From Streptomyces sp. V1I1 (GTDB taxonomy: Bacteria > Actinomycetota > Actinomycetes > Streptomycetales > Streptomycetaceae): a DNA stretch of 64,000 nt. Below the pieces are notes generated by a model. That model did no database searches and had not been told where the DNA came from. It saw only the letters and a list, made by a program, of their open reading frames with translations. A program made the position numbers and the translations under genes. The DNA is taken from the NCBI RefSeq assembly GCF_030817355.1, contig NZ_JAUSZH010000001.1, forward strand, positions 6,644,501 through 6,708,500, read 5' to 3'. Of this stretch, positions 33,327-42,586 are shown one piece after another; positions within the stretch are counted from its first letter, which is position 1; each line of letters starts with the position of its first letter.

Positions 33327-34013
33327 TCAGCCGATCCGCCGGTACCGCCGCTCCGGCCGCCCCGTCCCCCCGTACCGCAGCGTCACCTCCACCCGCCCCG
33401 TCTCCGCGAAGTACTCCAGGTACCGGCGCGCGCTGACCCTGGACAGGGAGCCCGCCTCCGCGCACTCCGAGGCCGACAGGTCCTCGCCCGGGTGCTCCCG
33501 AAGGATCCGTTCCACCAGTTCCGCGGTGTGGGCCGCCAGGCCCTTGGGGAGTTCGCGCGACCCCGGCGGGCGGGTGCCGAAGATCTGGTCGACGTCCTCC
33601 TGGCGGGCCTCGCCCAGCCGGTCGAAGCGGGAGCGGAGCGAGGCCACATGCCGCAGCTGTTCCTGGAGCGCCGCCTGGGTGAAGGGCTTGATCAGGTAGT
33701 GGAGGGCGCCCGCGCGCAGTGCCGCCCGCACTAGGCCCGCATCCCGCGCGGCCGTGATGAACAGGGCGTCCACGGAAGCACGTCCGTCGCGCTCCTCCGT
33801 CGCACGCAGCTCCCGCAGCACGCTGATCCCGTCCATGTCGGGCAGATAGATGTCCAGCAGTACGAGATCCGGCCGAAGCCGCTCGGCCGCGCGCAGCGCT
33901 TCGGCGCCGCTGTGGGCCACCCCGACGACCGTGAAGCCCTCCGTCGCGGACACATAGCGGCTGTGCAGCTTGGCGACCATGAAGTCGTCGTCCACCACCA
34001 GCACACTCGTCAC
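33327..34013 (-). CDS. CitB/DcuR-type response regulator
   Basis: 228 residues. Receiver domain with acidic pocket VVDDD (7-10), phosphoacceptor Asp54 in LVLLDIYLPDMDG, and the LIKPF lysine near 104; C-terminal winged-helix output domain (LSASECAEAGSLSRVSARRYLEYFAETGRV) of the CitT/DcuR class. These regulators respond to citrate or other di/tricarboxylates with a DcuS/CitA sensor kinase. It is transcribed divergently from tctCBA, 131 bases away, and surely controls it. No histidine kinase gene flanks it, which is unusual for the class. Confidence 0.9.
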   Translation of the reverse strand: MTSVLVVDDDFMVAKLHSRYVSATEGFTVVGVAHSGAEALRAAERLRPDLVLLDIYLPDMDGISVLRELRATEERDGRASVDALFITAARDAGLVRAALRAGALHYLIKPFTQAALQEQLRHVASLRSRFDRLGEARQEDVDQIFGTRPPGSRELPKGLAAHTAELVERILREHPGEDLSASECAEAGSLSRVSARRYLEYFAETGRVEVTLRYGGTGRPERRYRRIG

Positions 34014-34030
34014 GCCGACACGCTAGGCCG

Positions 34031-34048
34031 CGACCACAACGACCACAA
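34031..34048. promoter_or_regulatory. Direct repeat in the regulator/tctC divergent region
   Basis: CGACCACAA occurs twice in tandem, 18 bases upstream of the response-regulator start and about 100 bases upstream of tctC. A candidate binding site for the response regulator. Confidence 0.4.
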
Positions 34049-34144
34049 CGTCCGTTGATTCCGGAAGAGAGACAGCTTCTTAACGCGCAGGCAACATGTG
34101 GGCCACTTCACACGTTCCTTACTCTCCTTCGAAAGGCGGCTCGC

Positions 34145-35128
34145 GTGCGATTGCGCACTCCCCTCGCCCTGCTCGGGGCGGCGTTGCTGGTGCTCGTGGG
34201 GCCGCCGCTGCTCACCGCAGGCAGCGGTTCCGACACCGGTACGCAGATCCCCGGCCTGCGCTTCATGGTCCCCAATACGCCCGGCGGCGGCTATGACATC
34301 ACCGCCCGTACGGCCGCCAAGAACGCCGAGGACGCCGAGCTCACCCACAACATCGAGGTGTTCAACCTGCCGGGCGCCGGCGGCACCGTCGGTCTGGCCC
34401 GTCTCGTCGGCGAGCACGGCAACGGCAGGCTCGCCATGTCCATGGGCCTCGGCGTCGTCGGCGCCGTACACACCAACAAGTCGCCCAAGACCCTCGCCGA
34501 CACCACCCCGATCGCCCGGCTCACCGAGGAGCAGGACATCGTGGTCGTCAGCAAGGACTCCCCGTACAAGACCATCCAGGATCTGCTCGCGGCCTGGAAG
34601 AAGAACCCCGGCAAGCTGCCGGTCGGCGGTGGGTCGTCGCCCGGCGGCCCCGACCACCTCGCGCCCATGCTGATGGCGCAGGCCGCCGGGATCGCGCCCA
34701 AGACCGTCAACTACATCCCCTTCGACGGCGGCGGCGAGCTCCTCGCCTCCATCCTCGGCAACAAGGTCGCCTTCGGCGTCTCCGGCGTCGGCGAGTACCT
34801 CGACCAGATCAAGTCGGGCGAGCTCCGGCTGCTCGCGGTCACCGGCCCCGAGCGGGTCCCGGGCCTCGACGCCCCCACCCTGCGCGAGGCCGGACTCGAC
34901 ACCGACTTCACCAACTGGCGCGGCGTCGTCGCCCCTCCCGGCCTCTCCGACGCCGAGCGCGACAAGCTCATCGGTCTCCTCGAGAAGCTGCACGACTCCC
35001 CCCAGTGGAAGGAGTCGCTGAAGAAGAACGGCTGGGACGACGCCTTCCTCACCGGCGACAAGTTCGGTGACTTCCTCGACGAGCAGGACAAGAGCGTGGA
35101 CTCGGTGCTGAAGGAGCTCGGGCTGTGA
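34145..35128 (+). CDS. tctC: Tripartite tricarboxylate transporter substrate-binding protein TctC
   Basis: 327 residues, GTG start with GAAAGG about 9 bases upstream. Signal segment 1-25 (RLRTPLALLGAALLVLVGPPLL), then the Bug/TctC fold: LRFMVPNTPGGGYDITART, FNLPGAGGTVGLARL, GGSSPGGPDHLAPML, FDGGGELLASILGNKVAFGVSGVGEY, GVVAPPGLSDAERD. The membrane-bound form binds citrate or a related acid outside the cell and delivers it to TctAB. There is no lipobox Cys, so it may stay anchored by its N-terminal helix. First gene of tctCBA; stop overlaps tctB start (GTGA). Confidence 0.92.
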   Translation: MRLRTPLALLGAALLVLVGPPLLTAGSGSDTGTQIPGLRFMVPNTPGGGYDITARTAAKNAEDAELTHNIEVFNLPGAGGTVGLARLVGEHGNGRLAMSMGLGVVGAVHTNKSPKTLADTTPIARLTEEQDIVVVSKDSPYKTIQDLLAAWKKNPGKLPVGGGSSPGGPDHLAPMLMAQAAGIAPKTVNYIPFDGGGELLASILGNKVAFGVSGVGEYLDQIKSGELRLLAVTGPERVPGLDAPTLREAGLDTDFTNWRGVVAPPGLSDAERDKLIGLLEKLHDSPQWKESLKKNGWDDAFLTGDKFGDFLDEQDKSVDSVLKELGL

Positions 35129-35670
35129 CGACAGAGACGGAAGCAGAGACCGAAACCCCCGCCCCGCGCCGCTCCTGGCAGGAATGGCTGCGCGAGTACT
35201 CCGAACTCGGCGTCAGCGCCCTGCTGTTCGTCATCGGCGTGCTCGTCCTGACGGACGCGCTGACGATGGACGTCGACATCGCACAGCGCGGGCCCATCGG
35301 GCCCAAGACTGTCCCCGTCGTCGTCGGCATCGGCCTGCTGCTCGTCGCCGTACTGCTCGCCGTCGACGTACTGCGCGGCGGCCGCGGCGAGGCCGAGGGC
35401 GGCGAGGACATCGACCTCAGCGAGCCGAGCGACTGGCGTACGGTGCTGCTCCTCGCGGGCGTCTTCCTCGCCTTCGCCGTGCTCATAGGCCCGGTCGGCT
35501 TCCCGATCGCCGGAGCCCTGCTCTTCTGGGGCGCGGCCTTCGCACTCGGCAGCCGCCACCTCCACCGCGACCCGCTGATCGCCGCGGTCCTCTCCCTGGT
35601 CACCTACTTCGTCTTCAACAACCTGCTCGGTGTTCCGCTGCCGGGTGGCCCGCTGATGGGAGTGCTTTAG
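35125..35670 (+). CDS. tctB: Tripartite tricarboxylate transporter small subunit TctB
   Basis: 181 residues with four membrane segments (about 30-46, 65-82, 110-140 as a pair, 150-172), the usual size and shape of the TctB subunit. A charged loop (GEAEGGEDIDLSEPSDW) separates the halves. GTG start overlaps the tctC stop by 4 bases. TctB stabilises the TctA permease in secondary uptake of tricarboxylates; it has no catalytic motif of its own. Confidence 0.9.
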   Translation: MTTETEAETETPAPRRSWQEWLREYSELGVSALLFVIGVLVLTDALTMDVDIAQRGPIGPKTVPVVVGIGLLLVAVLLAVDVLRGGRGEAEGGEDIDLSEPSDWRTVLLLAGVFLAFAVLIGPVGFPIAGALLFWGAAFALGSRHLHRDPLIAAVLSLVTYFVFNNLLGVPLPGGPLMGVL

Positions 35671-35673
35671 CCG

Positions 35674-37170
35674 ATGGACTCTCTCAACTCACTCCTCGAC
35701 GGCTTCGGCACCGCGCTGACCCCGGTCAATCTGCTCTGGGCGGCGATAGGCGTGCTGCTCGGCACCGCGATCGGCGTACTGCCCGGAATCGGCCCCGCGA
35801 TGGCGGTGGCGCTGCTGCTGCCGGTGACGTACGGCCTTGAACCCACCGGCGCGTTCATCATGTTCGCCGGCATCTACTACGGAGCGATGTTCGGCGGCTC
35901 CACCACATCGATCCTGCTCAACACCCCCGGTGAGAGCGCGGCCGTGGTCGCCGCCCTCGAAGGCAATCCGATGGCGAAAGCCGGACGTGGCGCACAAGCC
36001 CTCGCGGCCGCCGCCGTCGGTCACTTCGCCGGCGGCATGATCGGCACCATCCTGCTGGTCGTGCTCGCCCCGACCGTCGCCGAACTGGCCGTCGACATCG
36101 GCGCGCCCGACTACTTCGCGATCATGGTCCTGGCCTTTATCGCGGTGACGTCCGTACTTGGTTCGTCGCGTATTCGCGGGCTGGCGTCCCTGCTGATCGG
36201 GCTCACCCTCGGGCTCGTCGGCCTGGACCAGATGACGGGCCAGCAGCGGCTCACCTTCGGCTCGCTCCAGCTCGCCGACGGCATCGACGTCGTCATCGTC
36301 GCGGTCGGTCTCTTCGCGATCGGCGAGGCGCTGTGGGTGGCGGCCCATCTGCGGCGCAGCAGCGGCGAACCCATCCCGGTCGGCCGGCCCTGGCTCGGCA
36401 AGTCCGACGTCAGGCGCACCTGGAAGTCCTGGCTGCGCGGGCCCGTCATCGGCTTCCCGTTCGGCGCGATCCCGGCCGGCGGCGCGGAGATCCCGACGTT
36501 CCTGTCGTACGTCACCGAGAAGCGGCTGTCCAAGCACAAGGAGGAGTTCGGAAAGGGAGCCATCGAAGGTGTGGCGGGGCCGGAGTCGGCGGCCTCGGCG
36601 TCGGCCGCGGGCACGCTGGTCTCGATGCTGACGCTCGGTCTGCCGACGACCGCCGTCGCGGCCGTGATGCTGGCCGCCTTCCAGCAGTACGGAATCCAGC
36701 CCGGGCCGCTGCTGTTCGAGCGCGAGCCGGACCTGGTGTGGGGCCTGATCGCCTCGCTCTTCGTCGGCATGGTGCTGCTGCTCGCGCTGAACCTGCCGCT
36801 GGCGCCGGTCTGGGCGAAGCTGCTGCGCATCCCGCGCCCGTACCTCTACGCCGGAATCATGTTCTTCGCCGCGGTCGGCGCGTACGCGGTCGGTGGCGAG
36901 GCGCTCGACCTGGTGATCCTGCTGATCATCGGTCTGATCGGCTTCGGTATGCGGCGGTACGGACTTCCCGTGCTGCCGGCGGTGATCGGCGTCATCCTCG
37001 GTCCGGCCGCGGAGCAGCAGCTGCGCCGTGCTCTCCAGATCAGTGACGGAAGCGTGACCGGCCTGTTCAACACGCCGTTCTCGGTGACGGTGTACGCCGT
37101 GATCGTGGTCCTGCTGGCCTGGCCCTGGCTGAAGAAGCTGATCACGCGCCGCCGTAACGTATCGGCATGA
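35674..37170 (+). CDS. tctA: Tripartite tricarboxylate transporter permease TctA
   Basis: 498-residue permease with about twelve membrane segments. The signature block [20 protein letters not shown] (26-45) with [14 protein letters not shown], and its second copy-like region [20 protein letters not shown] and [21 protein letters not shown], define TctA. Uses the ion gradient to import the acid presented by TctC. ATG 3 bases after the tctB stop. Ends with a basic tail ([12 protein letters not shown]) overlapping the GNAT gene. Confidence 0.95.
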   Translation: MDSLNSLLDGFGTALTPVNLLWAAIGVLLGTAIGVLPGIGPAMAVALLLPVTYGLEPTGAFIMFAGIYYGAMFGGSTTSILLNTPGESAAVVAALEGNPMAKAGRGAQALAAAAVGHFAGGMIGTILLVVLAPTVAELAVDIGAPDYFAIMVLAFIAVTSVLGSSRIRGLASLLIGLTLGLVGLDQMTGQQRLTFGSLQLADGIDVVIVAVGLFAIGEALWVAAHLRRSSGEPIPVGRPWLGKSDVRRTWKSWLRGPVIGFPFGAIPAGGAEIPTFLSYVTEKRLSKHKEEFGKGAIEGVAGPESAASASAAGTLVSMLTLGLPTTAVAAVMLAAFQQYGIQPGPLLFEREPDLVWGLIASLFVGMVLLLALNLPLAPVWAKLLRIPRPYLYAGIMFFAAVGAYAVGGEALDLVILLIIGLIGFGMRRYGLPVLPAVIGVILGPAAEQQLRRALQISDGSVTGLFNTPFSVTVYAVIVVLLAWPWLKKLITRRRNVSA

Positions 37171-37643
37171 CCCATGACATCCTCCCCCTACCTTCGGTGG
37201 GGGGACCCCCAGCCGTCGCCGCCGACGTGCCCGCCGTCAAAGCGGTGACCGACGCGGCGTACCACCGCTACATCGAGCGCATCGGGCGCCGCCCCGTGCC
37301 GATGGACGCGGACCACGCCGCGGATGTGGCGGCCGGCAGGGTGTATGTCACCGGGGATCCGGTGGTGGGAGTCCTGGTCCTCGTCCCGCACGAGGACCAT
37401 CTCTTGCTCGAGTCGATCGCGGTCCACCCCGACGCCCACGGGCGCGGGGTGGGCCGCCGCCTGCTGGAGTTCGTCGACGAGCACGCGCGGGAGCTGGGCC
37501 TCTTCGAGGTGCGGCTCTACGCGAACGCGCTGATGTGGGAGAACCAGAAGATCTACCCACGGTTCGGATACGAGCTCGTGGAGCGCCGCGTGGAAGGCCC
37601 GTACGACCGCTTCCACTACCGCAAGTCGCTCGCCCACTACTGA
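37167..37643 (+). CDS. GNAT N-acetyltransferase with repeat-derived N-terminus
   Basis: 158 residues. The GNAT core runs from about residue 20 ([21 protein letters not shown]) through the acetyl-CoA loop [19 protein letters not shown] (V-x-P-x-x-x-G-x-G-x-x-L) to [13 protein letters not shown]. The first 16 codons coincide with a copy of the dispersed palindromic repeat, so the N-terminus was probably replaced or extended by it while keeping the frame. Start overlaps tctA stop (ATGA). It may acetylate an amine, possibly unrelated to tricarboxylate uptake. Confidence 0.85.
   Translation: MTHDILPLPSVGGPPAVAADVPAVKAVTDAAYHRYIERIGRRPVPMDADHAADVAAGRVYVTGDPVVGVLVLVPHEDHLLLESIAVHPDAHGRGVGRRLLEFVDEHARELGLFEVRLYANALMWENQKIYPRFGYELVERRVEGPYDRFHYRKSLAHY
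37182..37211. repeat. Dispersed palindromic repeat, copy 2, inside a coding region
   Basis: CTCCCCCTACCTTCGGTGGG continues as GGGACCCCCA: the reverse complement of the element at 63675 with small changes in the loop. It lies within codons 6-15 of the GNAT gene. Confidence 0.7.
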
Positions 37644-38135
37644 CTAACCGGTGTGAGCGAGCAGCGCCGTCAACTTGCCCTCGCGGGCAAGAAGTTCGAG
37701 CTCGTCCAGGGCCCGTACGGCCTGCCAGGCCGCCGCCGGGTCCGCCTCCCGCAGGCCGCTCGCCTCGAACTCGTCCTCGTCCAGGCGCAGCACCGACGAA
37801 GCGTCCTCCGACACCCACAGATCCAGGTCCAGGTCCTCGACGGTCAGCTTGTCGCCGTCGAGGACGGCGGGGCGGGTGATGTCGCAGTACCAGCCCTTGA
37901 GCGCGCCGTCGCCGGTACGGACCTCCTTCACCGCGTACCAGCGGTCCCGCCAGTAGTGCTCGGTGAACACATCGCCGCTCTCGAAGCGTACGAAGCCGAA
38001 ATCGCGCGCACCCTCGCCCGCCCACGGCGCGCGGACCACCAGATGGGTGCCGTCGTCCGCGAGCAGCTCGGCGGCGTAGCGGATCTTGGTCCGGCCTGCC
38101 TTGACCAGGACCACCTCAACCGAGCGTGCGGACAT
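37644..38135 (-). CDS. DUF402 domain protein
   Basis: 163 residues of the DUF402 family (FomD/Ntdp-like fold; some members hydrolyse nucleoside di/triphosphates or release nucleoside phosphates). Conserved pieces are RFESGDVFTEHYWRDRWYAVKEV, GWYCDITRPAVLDGDKLTVEDLDLDLWV and the acidic LRLDEDEFEASGL, with several Asp residues that would bind metal. GGAGG precedes the ATG. Overlaps the upstream GNAT gene by 20 bases, so the two form an operon. Exact substrate unknown. Confidence 0.85.
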   Translation of the reverse strand: MSARSVEVVLVKAGRTKIRYAAELLADDGTHLVVRAPWAGEGARDFGFVRFESGDVFTEHYWRDRWYAVKEVRTGDGALKGWYCDITRPAVLDGDKLTVEDLDLDLWVSEDASSVLRLDEDEFEASGLREADPAAAWQAVRALDELELLAREGKLTALLAHTG

Positions 38136-39045
38136 GACGTACCTCCGTCGCGCAGATCTCGTAACCGAACCATTTGTTGATGGCCAGCATGGGGCCATTG
38201 TCGGCGTCATTGCTGGTGAACGCGTCCGTGTAGCCCGCCGCGCGGGCGCGGCGCAGCGAGTCCGTCTTGGCGAGCTTCGCAAAGCCCCGCCCGCGGTGGG
38301 CGCGCAGCGTGCCTGTCATGCCGGACATATAGCGGGTGCCGCCGTCCGACTGTGCGGCGGTGAAGGCCGCGACCTCGCCGTCCACCAGCACGACCGTGGT
38401 GAGCTCACGGTCCAGCAGCGGGTTGTTCCAGGTGTGGCGGATCCAGTCGTCGTAGTCGTCGAAGTCCATGCTGATGTCGCTGGGCTCGTCCGAGGTGGCC
38501 TCGGCGTCGGCCTGGAACACCGGCCGCGGATCGGCCTCGAAGTCCGCGGCGGTACGCAGCTCGACGCCCGCGGGCAGCTCCGGCAGCGGGGGCAGCGTGC
38601 CGTTCGCCAGGTCAAGACGCTGGAAGTGGGCTGGGCGGGTGGGCCGGTAACCGCGCTTCTCGGCGAAGGCCCGGGACTCGGGGGTGTCCATCACCCAGGC
38701 GTACACGTTCGCCGCGCCTTCGGCCGCCAGATGCTCCTCGGCGGTGCGGAGCAGCAGCGACCCCGCTCCATGGCCGCGGTGGTCGGGGTGGATCTGGGGG
38801 GTGGCGTACGACTGGCCGGGCTCAACGCTGTCGTACGCCATGCCGACGTGGGCCGTGCCGACGATCTCGCCGTCGATCTCGGCGATCAACAGCCGGTACT
38901 TCTTGGCGGGGTTGGCGGTCCGCACGCCGAAGAGGATGGACGCGGGGGTCGTCACCTCGAAGGGTATGGCGGCACGGCGGGCCCGGGCCACGGCTTGGGC
39001 GTCCTTGGCATCATGGGCACGGAAGTCACGGACGATCACGGTCAT
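38116..39045 (-). CDS. Double-domain GNAT acetyltransferase
   Basis: 309 residues with two tandem GNAT domains. The first has ATPQIHPDHRGHGAGSLLLRTAEE as its acetyl-CoA loop (about 80-103) and the second SGMTGTLRAHRGRGFAKLAKTDSL (about 243-266), followed by TSNDADNGPMLAINKWFGYE. This arrangement is shared with mycothiol-synthase-like and other two-domain GNATs, where one site may be inactive. Divergent from the GntR gene 82 bases away; operon with DUF402. Substrate unknown. Confidence 0.85.
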   Translation of the reverse strand: MTVIVRDFRAHDAKDAQAVARARRAAIPFEVTTPASILFGVRTANPAKKYRLLIAEIDGEIVGTAHVGMAYDSVEPGQSYATPQIHPDHRGHGAGSLLLRTAEEHLAAEGAANVYAWVMDTPESRAFAEKRGYRPTRPAHFQRLDLANGTLPPLPELPAGVELRTAADFEADPRPVFQADAEATSDEPSDISMDFDDYDDWIRHTWNNPLLDRELTTVVLVDGEVAAFTAAQSDGGTRYMSGMTGTLRAHRGRGFAKLAKTDSLRRARAAGYTDAFTSNDADNGPMLAINKWFGYEICATEVRHVRTLG

Positions 39046-39127
39046 GGGGCGGCACGTTACGCGCGGGCCCGGCGCGGCCGCCCCCCATTTTCCGGCGGCC
39101 CGCCGGGCGGTGGGGGACAATCGGGCC

Positions 39128-39502
39128 GTGACCTTGAAGATCGTCATTGACACGGACTCGGCGACCGCGCCGTACGAACAGCTGCGCGCCCAGATCTCGA
39201 CGCAGGCTCGCGCGGGCCGGCTGCCCGTCGGCTACAAGCTGCCGACTGTACGGGGGCTCGCCGAGGAACTGGGGCTCGCGGCCAACACGGTGGCCAAGGC
39301 GTACCGCGCGCTCGAGTCGGACGGGGTGATCGAGACGCGCGGCCGCAACGGCACCTTCGTCGCCGCGGCGGGTGATGCGGCCGAGCGGCAGGCGGCTACG
39401 GCCGCGGCGGCCTATGCCGAGCAGGCGCATCGGCTCGGCCTCACGCGTGCCGACGCGCTGTCGGCGGTGCAGGACGCGTTGCGCGCGGCATACGGGAGCT
39501 GA
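39128..39502 (+). CDS. Short GntR-family (YtrA-type) regulator
   Basis: 124 residues: a winged helix (APYEQLRAQISTQARAGRLP, KLPTVRGLAEELGLAANTVAKAYRALESDGVIETRGRNGTFV) and a short helical tail of about 45 residues for dimerisation, the plan of the YtrA subfamily. These usually repress nearby transporter or their own genes; no ABC transporter follows it here. GTG start preceded by GGGGGA. Divergent from the double GNAT gene, which is a possible target. Confidence 0.9.
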   Translation: MTLKIVIDTDSATAPYEQLRAQISTQARAGRLPVGYKLPTVRGLAEELGLAANTVAKAYRALESDGVIETRGRNGTFVAAAGDAAERQAATAAAAYAEQAHRLGLTRADALSAVQDALRAAYGS

Positions 39503-39579
39503 CGCCTGGGGCCTTTCGCCACAGGCGACCTTCGGCCGCATGTCCTCAAACACCGGACAGGCTTGATTTCCCGGATTTC

Positions 39580-40674
39580 TCAGAGGTACAGGCCCGCGTC
39601 CGGTCCGTCGTTCTGCGCCGGCACCGAGGCCGGGCTGTGGCCGCGGCGCAGGGCGTACAGCTCCGCAAGTGTCGCGCCCTCGCGGCCCACGCCCTCCTCA
39701 GTGCCGAGCCAGTTCACCGACTCATTGCGGGTCAGCGCGCCCACCTCGATACGGGCCAGGCAGCGGCCCGGGCGGACCACCGCGGGGTGGAGGCGTTCCA
39801 GGTCCTCGTTGGTCGTCACGCCCACCAGGACGTTGCGGCCCTGGCCCAGCAGGCCGTCCGTGAGGTTGAGCAGCCGGGACAGCGCCTGGCCCGCCGTGTG
39901 CTTGGCCTCGCCGCGGATCAGCTCGTCGCAGTCCTCCAGCAGAAGCAGCCGCCAGCGGCCCTTCGACGTGCCCTCGTCCTCGCCGATCGCGATGTCCATC
40001 AGATAGCCGACGTCGTTGAACAGCCGCTCCGGGTCCAGTACGCAGTCGACCTGGCACCAGTCCCGCCAGGAGCGGGCCAGCGTGCGCAGCGCCGAGGTCT
40101 TCCCGGTGCCGGGCGGGCCGTGCAGCAGGAGCAGCCGGCCAGCGATGTCGTCCGGCGTCACCTTCATCAACCGGTCCATCGCATCGGCCACCGGCGCCGT
40201 GTAGTTGGGCCGGACCTCCTCCCAGGTCCCCGCGGCGATCTGGCGTGTGGTGCGATGCGGACCGCGCCGCGGCGACACGTACCAAAAGCCCATGGTGACG
40301 TTCTCCGGCTGCGGTTCCGGCTCGTCGTGGGCGCCGTCCGTCGCCTGCCCCAGGACCTTCTCCGCGAGCTCGGAGGTGACGGCGGTGACCGTGATGTCCG
40401 CGCCGCGGTTCCAGCGGGAGACGAGCAGCGTCCAGCCCTCGCCCTCGGCGAGTATGGCGCTGCGGTCGTCGTCGCGCGCGGAGCGCAGCACGGACGCCGC
40501 CGGCGGCAGCAGCGTGGCCCCCGGCTTGACGCGGTCGATGGTGGAGCTGTGGGAGTACGGCTGCTCGCCCGTCGCGAAACGGCCGAGGAACAGCGCGTCG
40601 ACGACGTCCGAAGGTGAATCGCTGTCGTCGACGTTGAGCCGGATCGGCAGAGCGTCCTGAGGCTTGGCAGACAT
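39580..40674 (-). CDS. AAA family ATPase (DUF5925-type N-terminus)
   Basis: 364 residues. Residues 1-150 are a Streptomyces-specific N-terminal domain (DSPSDVVDALFLGRFATGEQPYS); the AAA core follows with Walker A GPPGTGKT (186-193), Walker B LLLLEDCDEL, sensor 1 VGVTTNEDLERLHPAVVRPGRC and the arginine-rich second region of homology. It would act as a hexameric ATPase, perhaps remodelling a protein partner. No adjacent protease or MoxR/vWA partner. Monocistronic; function unknown. Confidence 0.85.
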   Translation of the reverse strand: MSAKPQDALPIRLNVDDSDSPSDVVDALFLGRFATGEQPYSHSSTIDRVKPGATLLPPAASVLRSARDDDRSAILAEGEGWTLLVSRWNRGADITVTAVTSELAEKVLGQATDGAHDEPEPQPENVTMGFWYVSPRRGPHRTTRQIAAGTWEEVRPNYTAPVADAMDRLMKVTPDDIAGRLLLLHGPPGTGKTSALRTLARSWRDWCQVDCVLDPERLFNDVGYLMDIAIGEDEGTSKGRWRLLLLEDCDELIRGEAKHTAGQALSRLLNLTDGLLGQGRNVLVGVTTNEDLERLHPAVVRPGRCLARIEVGALTRNESVNWLGTEEGVGREGATLAELYALRRGHSPASVPAQNDGPDAGLYL

Positions 40675-40754
40675 GCGCCCATGATCTGGCACGGGACCGC
40701 CGCGCGCACGGTGTTTTGACCGGTGACGCGCCCGGCGCGCGACCGGCTCGCCCG

Positions 40755-41555
40755 TCAACCCCCGCCCCGGCGGATCAGCCCGGCGGCCCGGCGAACCCCG
40801 CGCACCAGGGCGTAGCCCTTGGTGAGCGCACGGTCCTTGGCGAAGTTCCGCGGGATCGAGAGGCCTTCGACCAGCCGCTCGAACTCCTCGATGCCGGTGG
40901 CGCGCCGCACGGTCACCCGCTGCAGGGCGTACGGCCCCTGCCGGGGCAGGGCGAGGCCGTTTCCCACGGCGAGCGACTGTGCGAAGCCCGCCGCCCGGAC
41001 CGTACGCCGCACCCGGCGGCTGGAGTAGCCGTACGGATACGCGAAGGAGAACGGCACAGCGCCCAGTTCGTCCGCGATGATGTCCCGGCAGCGGACCGTC
41101 TCGTACCAAAGCCGGTCGTCGTCGAGCTGGTCGAGCTGCGGATGGGTGTGCGTGTGCCCGCCGATCTCCGTGCCCGCGGCGGCCAGTTCACGCACCTGGT
41201 CCCAGTCGAGCATGGTGTCGAGCGCGCCGCCCTCGTCGTGCGCGCCGCGCAGCCAGCCCGTGGAGACGAAGAGCGTCGACGCGAAGCCGTGCTTGGCGAG
41301 GACGGGGAGAGCGTGCCGGTGCACGCCCTCGTAGCCGTCGTCGAACGTGATCAGCACCGGCTGCCGTGGCAACGGCCGTCCGCCCGCCCGCCAGGCGTTC
41401 CCCAGCTGTGCGGTGGTCAGCGGAGTGAACCCGCGCTCGCCGAGCAGCTCCATCTGCTCGGCGAAGGCGTCGGGCGAGACGGACAGTCCGTACGTGGCCT
41501 TGGCCGGCCGGTGTCCGACGGCGTGATACATCAGGATGGGGACAGGCCGGTTCAC
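40755..41555 (-). CDS. Polysaccharide deacetylase (NodB domain)
   Basis: 266 residues of carbohydrate esterase family 4. Motif 1 TFDDGYEG gives the catalytic base and metal Asp; motif 2 GGHTHTHPQL gives the two metal His; later PFSFAYPYGYS is motif 3 (R/P-x-P-Y-G). It removes N-acetyl groups from a surface glycan. GTG start inside GTGA overlapping the glycosyltransferase stop, with AGGAGG upstream, so it is the last gene of a three-gene glycan operon. No signal peptide is obvious, so the site of action is uncertain. Confidence 0.9.
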   Translation of the reverse strand: MNRPVPILMYHAVGHRPAKATYGLSVSPDAFAEQMELLGERGFTPLTTAQLGNAWRAGGRPLPRQPVLITFDDGYEGVHRHALPVLAKHGFASTLFVSTGWLRGAHDEGGALDTMLDWDQVRELAAAGTEIGGHTHTHPQLDQLDDDRLWYETVRCRDIIADELGAVPFSFAYPYGYSSRRVRRTVRAAGFAQSLAVGNGLALPRQGPYALQRVTVRRATGIEEFERLVEGLSIPRNFAKDRALTKGYALVRGVRRAAGLIRRGGG

Positions 41556-42586
41556 CCGGATGTACCTCCTGTGCTCGGCGCGGCCGCGATCGGTCCTGAC
41601 GAGAATGTCGTCCCGCCCCCACGCGCCCGCACGCTCCCCACCACGTAGCCGCCCGCCGCCGCAGCCACGCCGGTGACGATCGCGCCCGCCCGCCCCGCGC
41701 CGCCCCGGCGGCCGAGCACCGCGTCGCGCAACCCGCGTACGACTCCGGCCGGGAGCACCCGGGTGGTGTAACGGCGCTCCGACTCCAGGCCCTTGTCCGC
41801 GCCGACGCTCCGGGCCACGAGCGCCTTGGACAGGCCCTCGGCATACGCGCGGGTGCGGAAATACGCGAACCGTTCCCGCGCGGCCGGGACCTTGTGGTGG
41901 ATCACCGCGCGGTCGTCGATGAGCAGCACGGCGTCGGGCAGCGCCTCGGCGAGCCGGATGCACAGCTCGGTCTCCTCGCAGCCCAGCGGCCGTTTGTCGC
42001 CGTCGCGCCCGATCCCCGTGGCGAAGCCGCCCGACGCGTCGAACGCGCTGCGCCGGAACGACGCGTTACCGCCCAGCACATTGCGCACCCGCACTTTGCC
42101 GGGCGGCAGGCCGCGGTACGTACAGCCGACGACCCAGTCGAACTCCTCGGGGAACCAGACCGGCCTGCGCCCGGACGCCCAGGCGGCCATGGTCCGCCCT
42201 CCGACAGCCATCACTCGCCTGTCGTCGTACCCCTCGGCGAAGTACCGCAGCCAGTCGCGCTCGGCCACCGCGTCGTCGTCGAGGAAGGCCACGAACTCGC
42301 CGCGGGCCGCCGCGATTCCGGTGTTGCGGCCCGCGGAGAGGCCGCGGGGGCCCGCATTCGCGAGCACCCGCACCTTCTCCCCGTCCGCCGCGCTCTCACT
42401 CTGCTCGCCGTACTCCTTGTACTCCTTGGCAAGCCGGTCGAGCAGCGCCGGATTGTGGTCGACCACGAGCAGCGTCTCCAGGGCCGGCAGTGACTGCCGC
42501 CGTACGGAGTCGACGGCCGCGAGGATGTCCTCCCAGCGGTCCTCCGTATAGGCGCAGATCACCACGGAGAAGCGCCGATCGCTCAA
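41552..42586 (-). CDS. Family 2 glycosyltransferase, TTG start
   Basis: 344 residues, GT-A fold: FSVVICAYTEDRW at the N-terminus, SAGRNTGIAAARGEFVAFLDDDAV with the metal-binding D-D-D, and GGNASFRRSAFDASGGF...CEETELCIRL as the acceptor-side motif with the catalytic E-E. The C-terminus carries a hydrophobic stretch (AIVTGVAAAAGGYVVGSV) that could anchor it. The start is TTG after GGGGAGGGG, overlapping the upstream stop as TTGA. Operon middle gene; likely transfers a sugar during exopolysaccharide or glycolipid synthesis. Confidence 0.88.
   Translation of the reverse strand: MSDRRFSVVICAYTEDRWEDILAAVDSVRRQSLPALETLLVVDHNPALLDRLAKEYKEYGEQSESAADGEKVRVLANAGPRGLSAGRNTGIAAARGEFVAFLDDDAVAERDWLRYFAEGYDDRRVMAVGGRTMAAWASGRRPVWFPEEFDWVVGCTYRGLPPGKVRVRNVLGGNASFRRSAFDASGGFATGIGRDGDKRPLGCEETELCIRLAEALPDAVLLIDDRAVIHHKVPAARERFAYFRTRAYAEGLSKALVARSVGADKGLESERRYTTRVLPAGVVRGLRDAVLGRRGGAGRAGAIVTGVAAAAGGYVVGSVRARGGGTTFSSGPIAAAPSTGGTSG

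Noticed and set aside
33182..33436. Plus-strand frame with MDMDLDMDM repeat
   Set aside because: The repeat is a simple hexamer expansion and the rest is shadow of the response-regulator gene.
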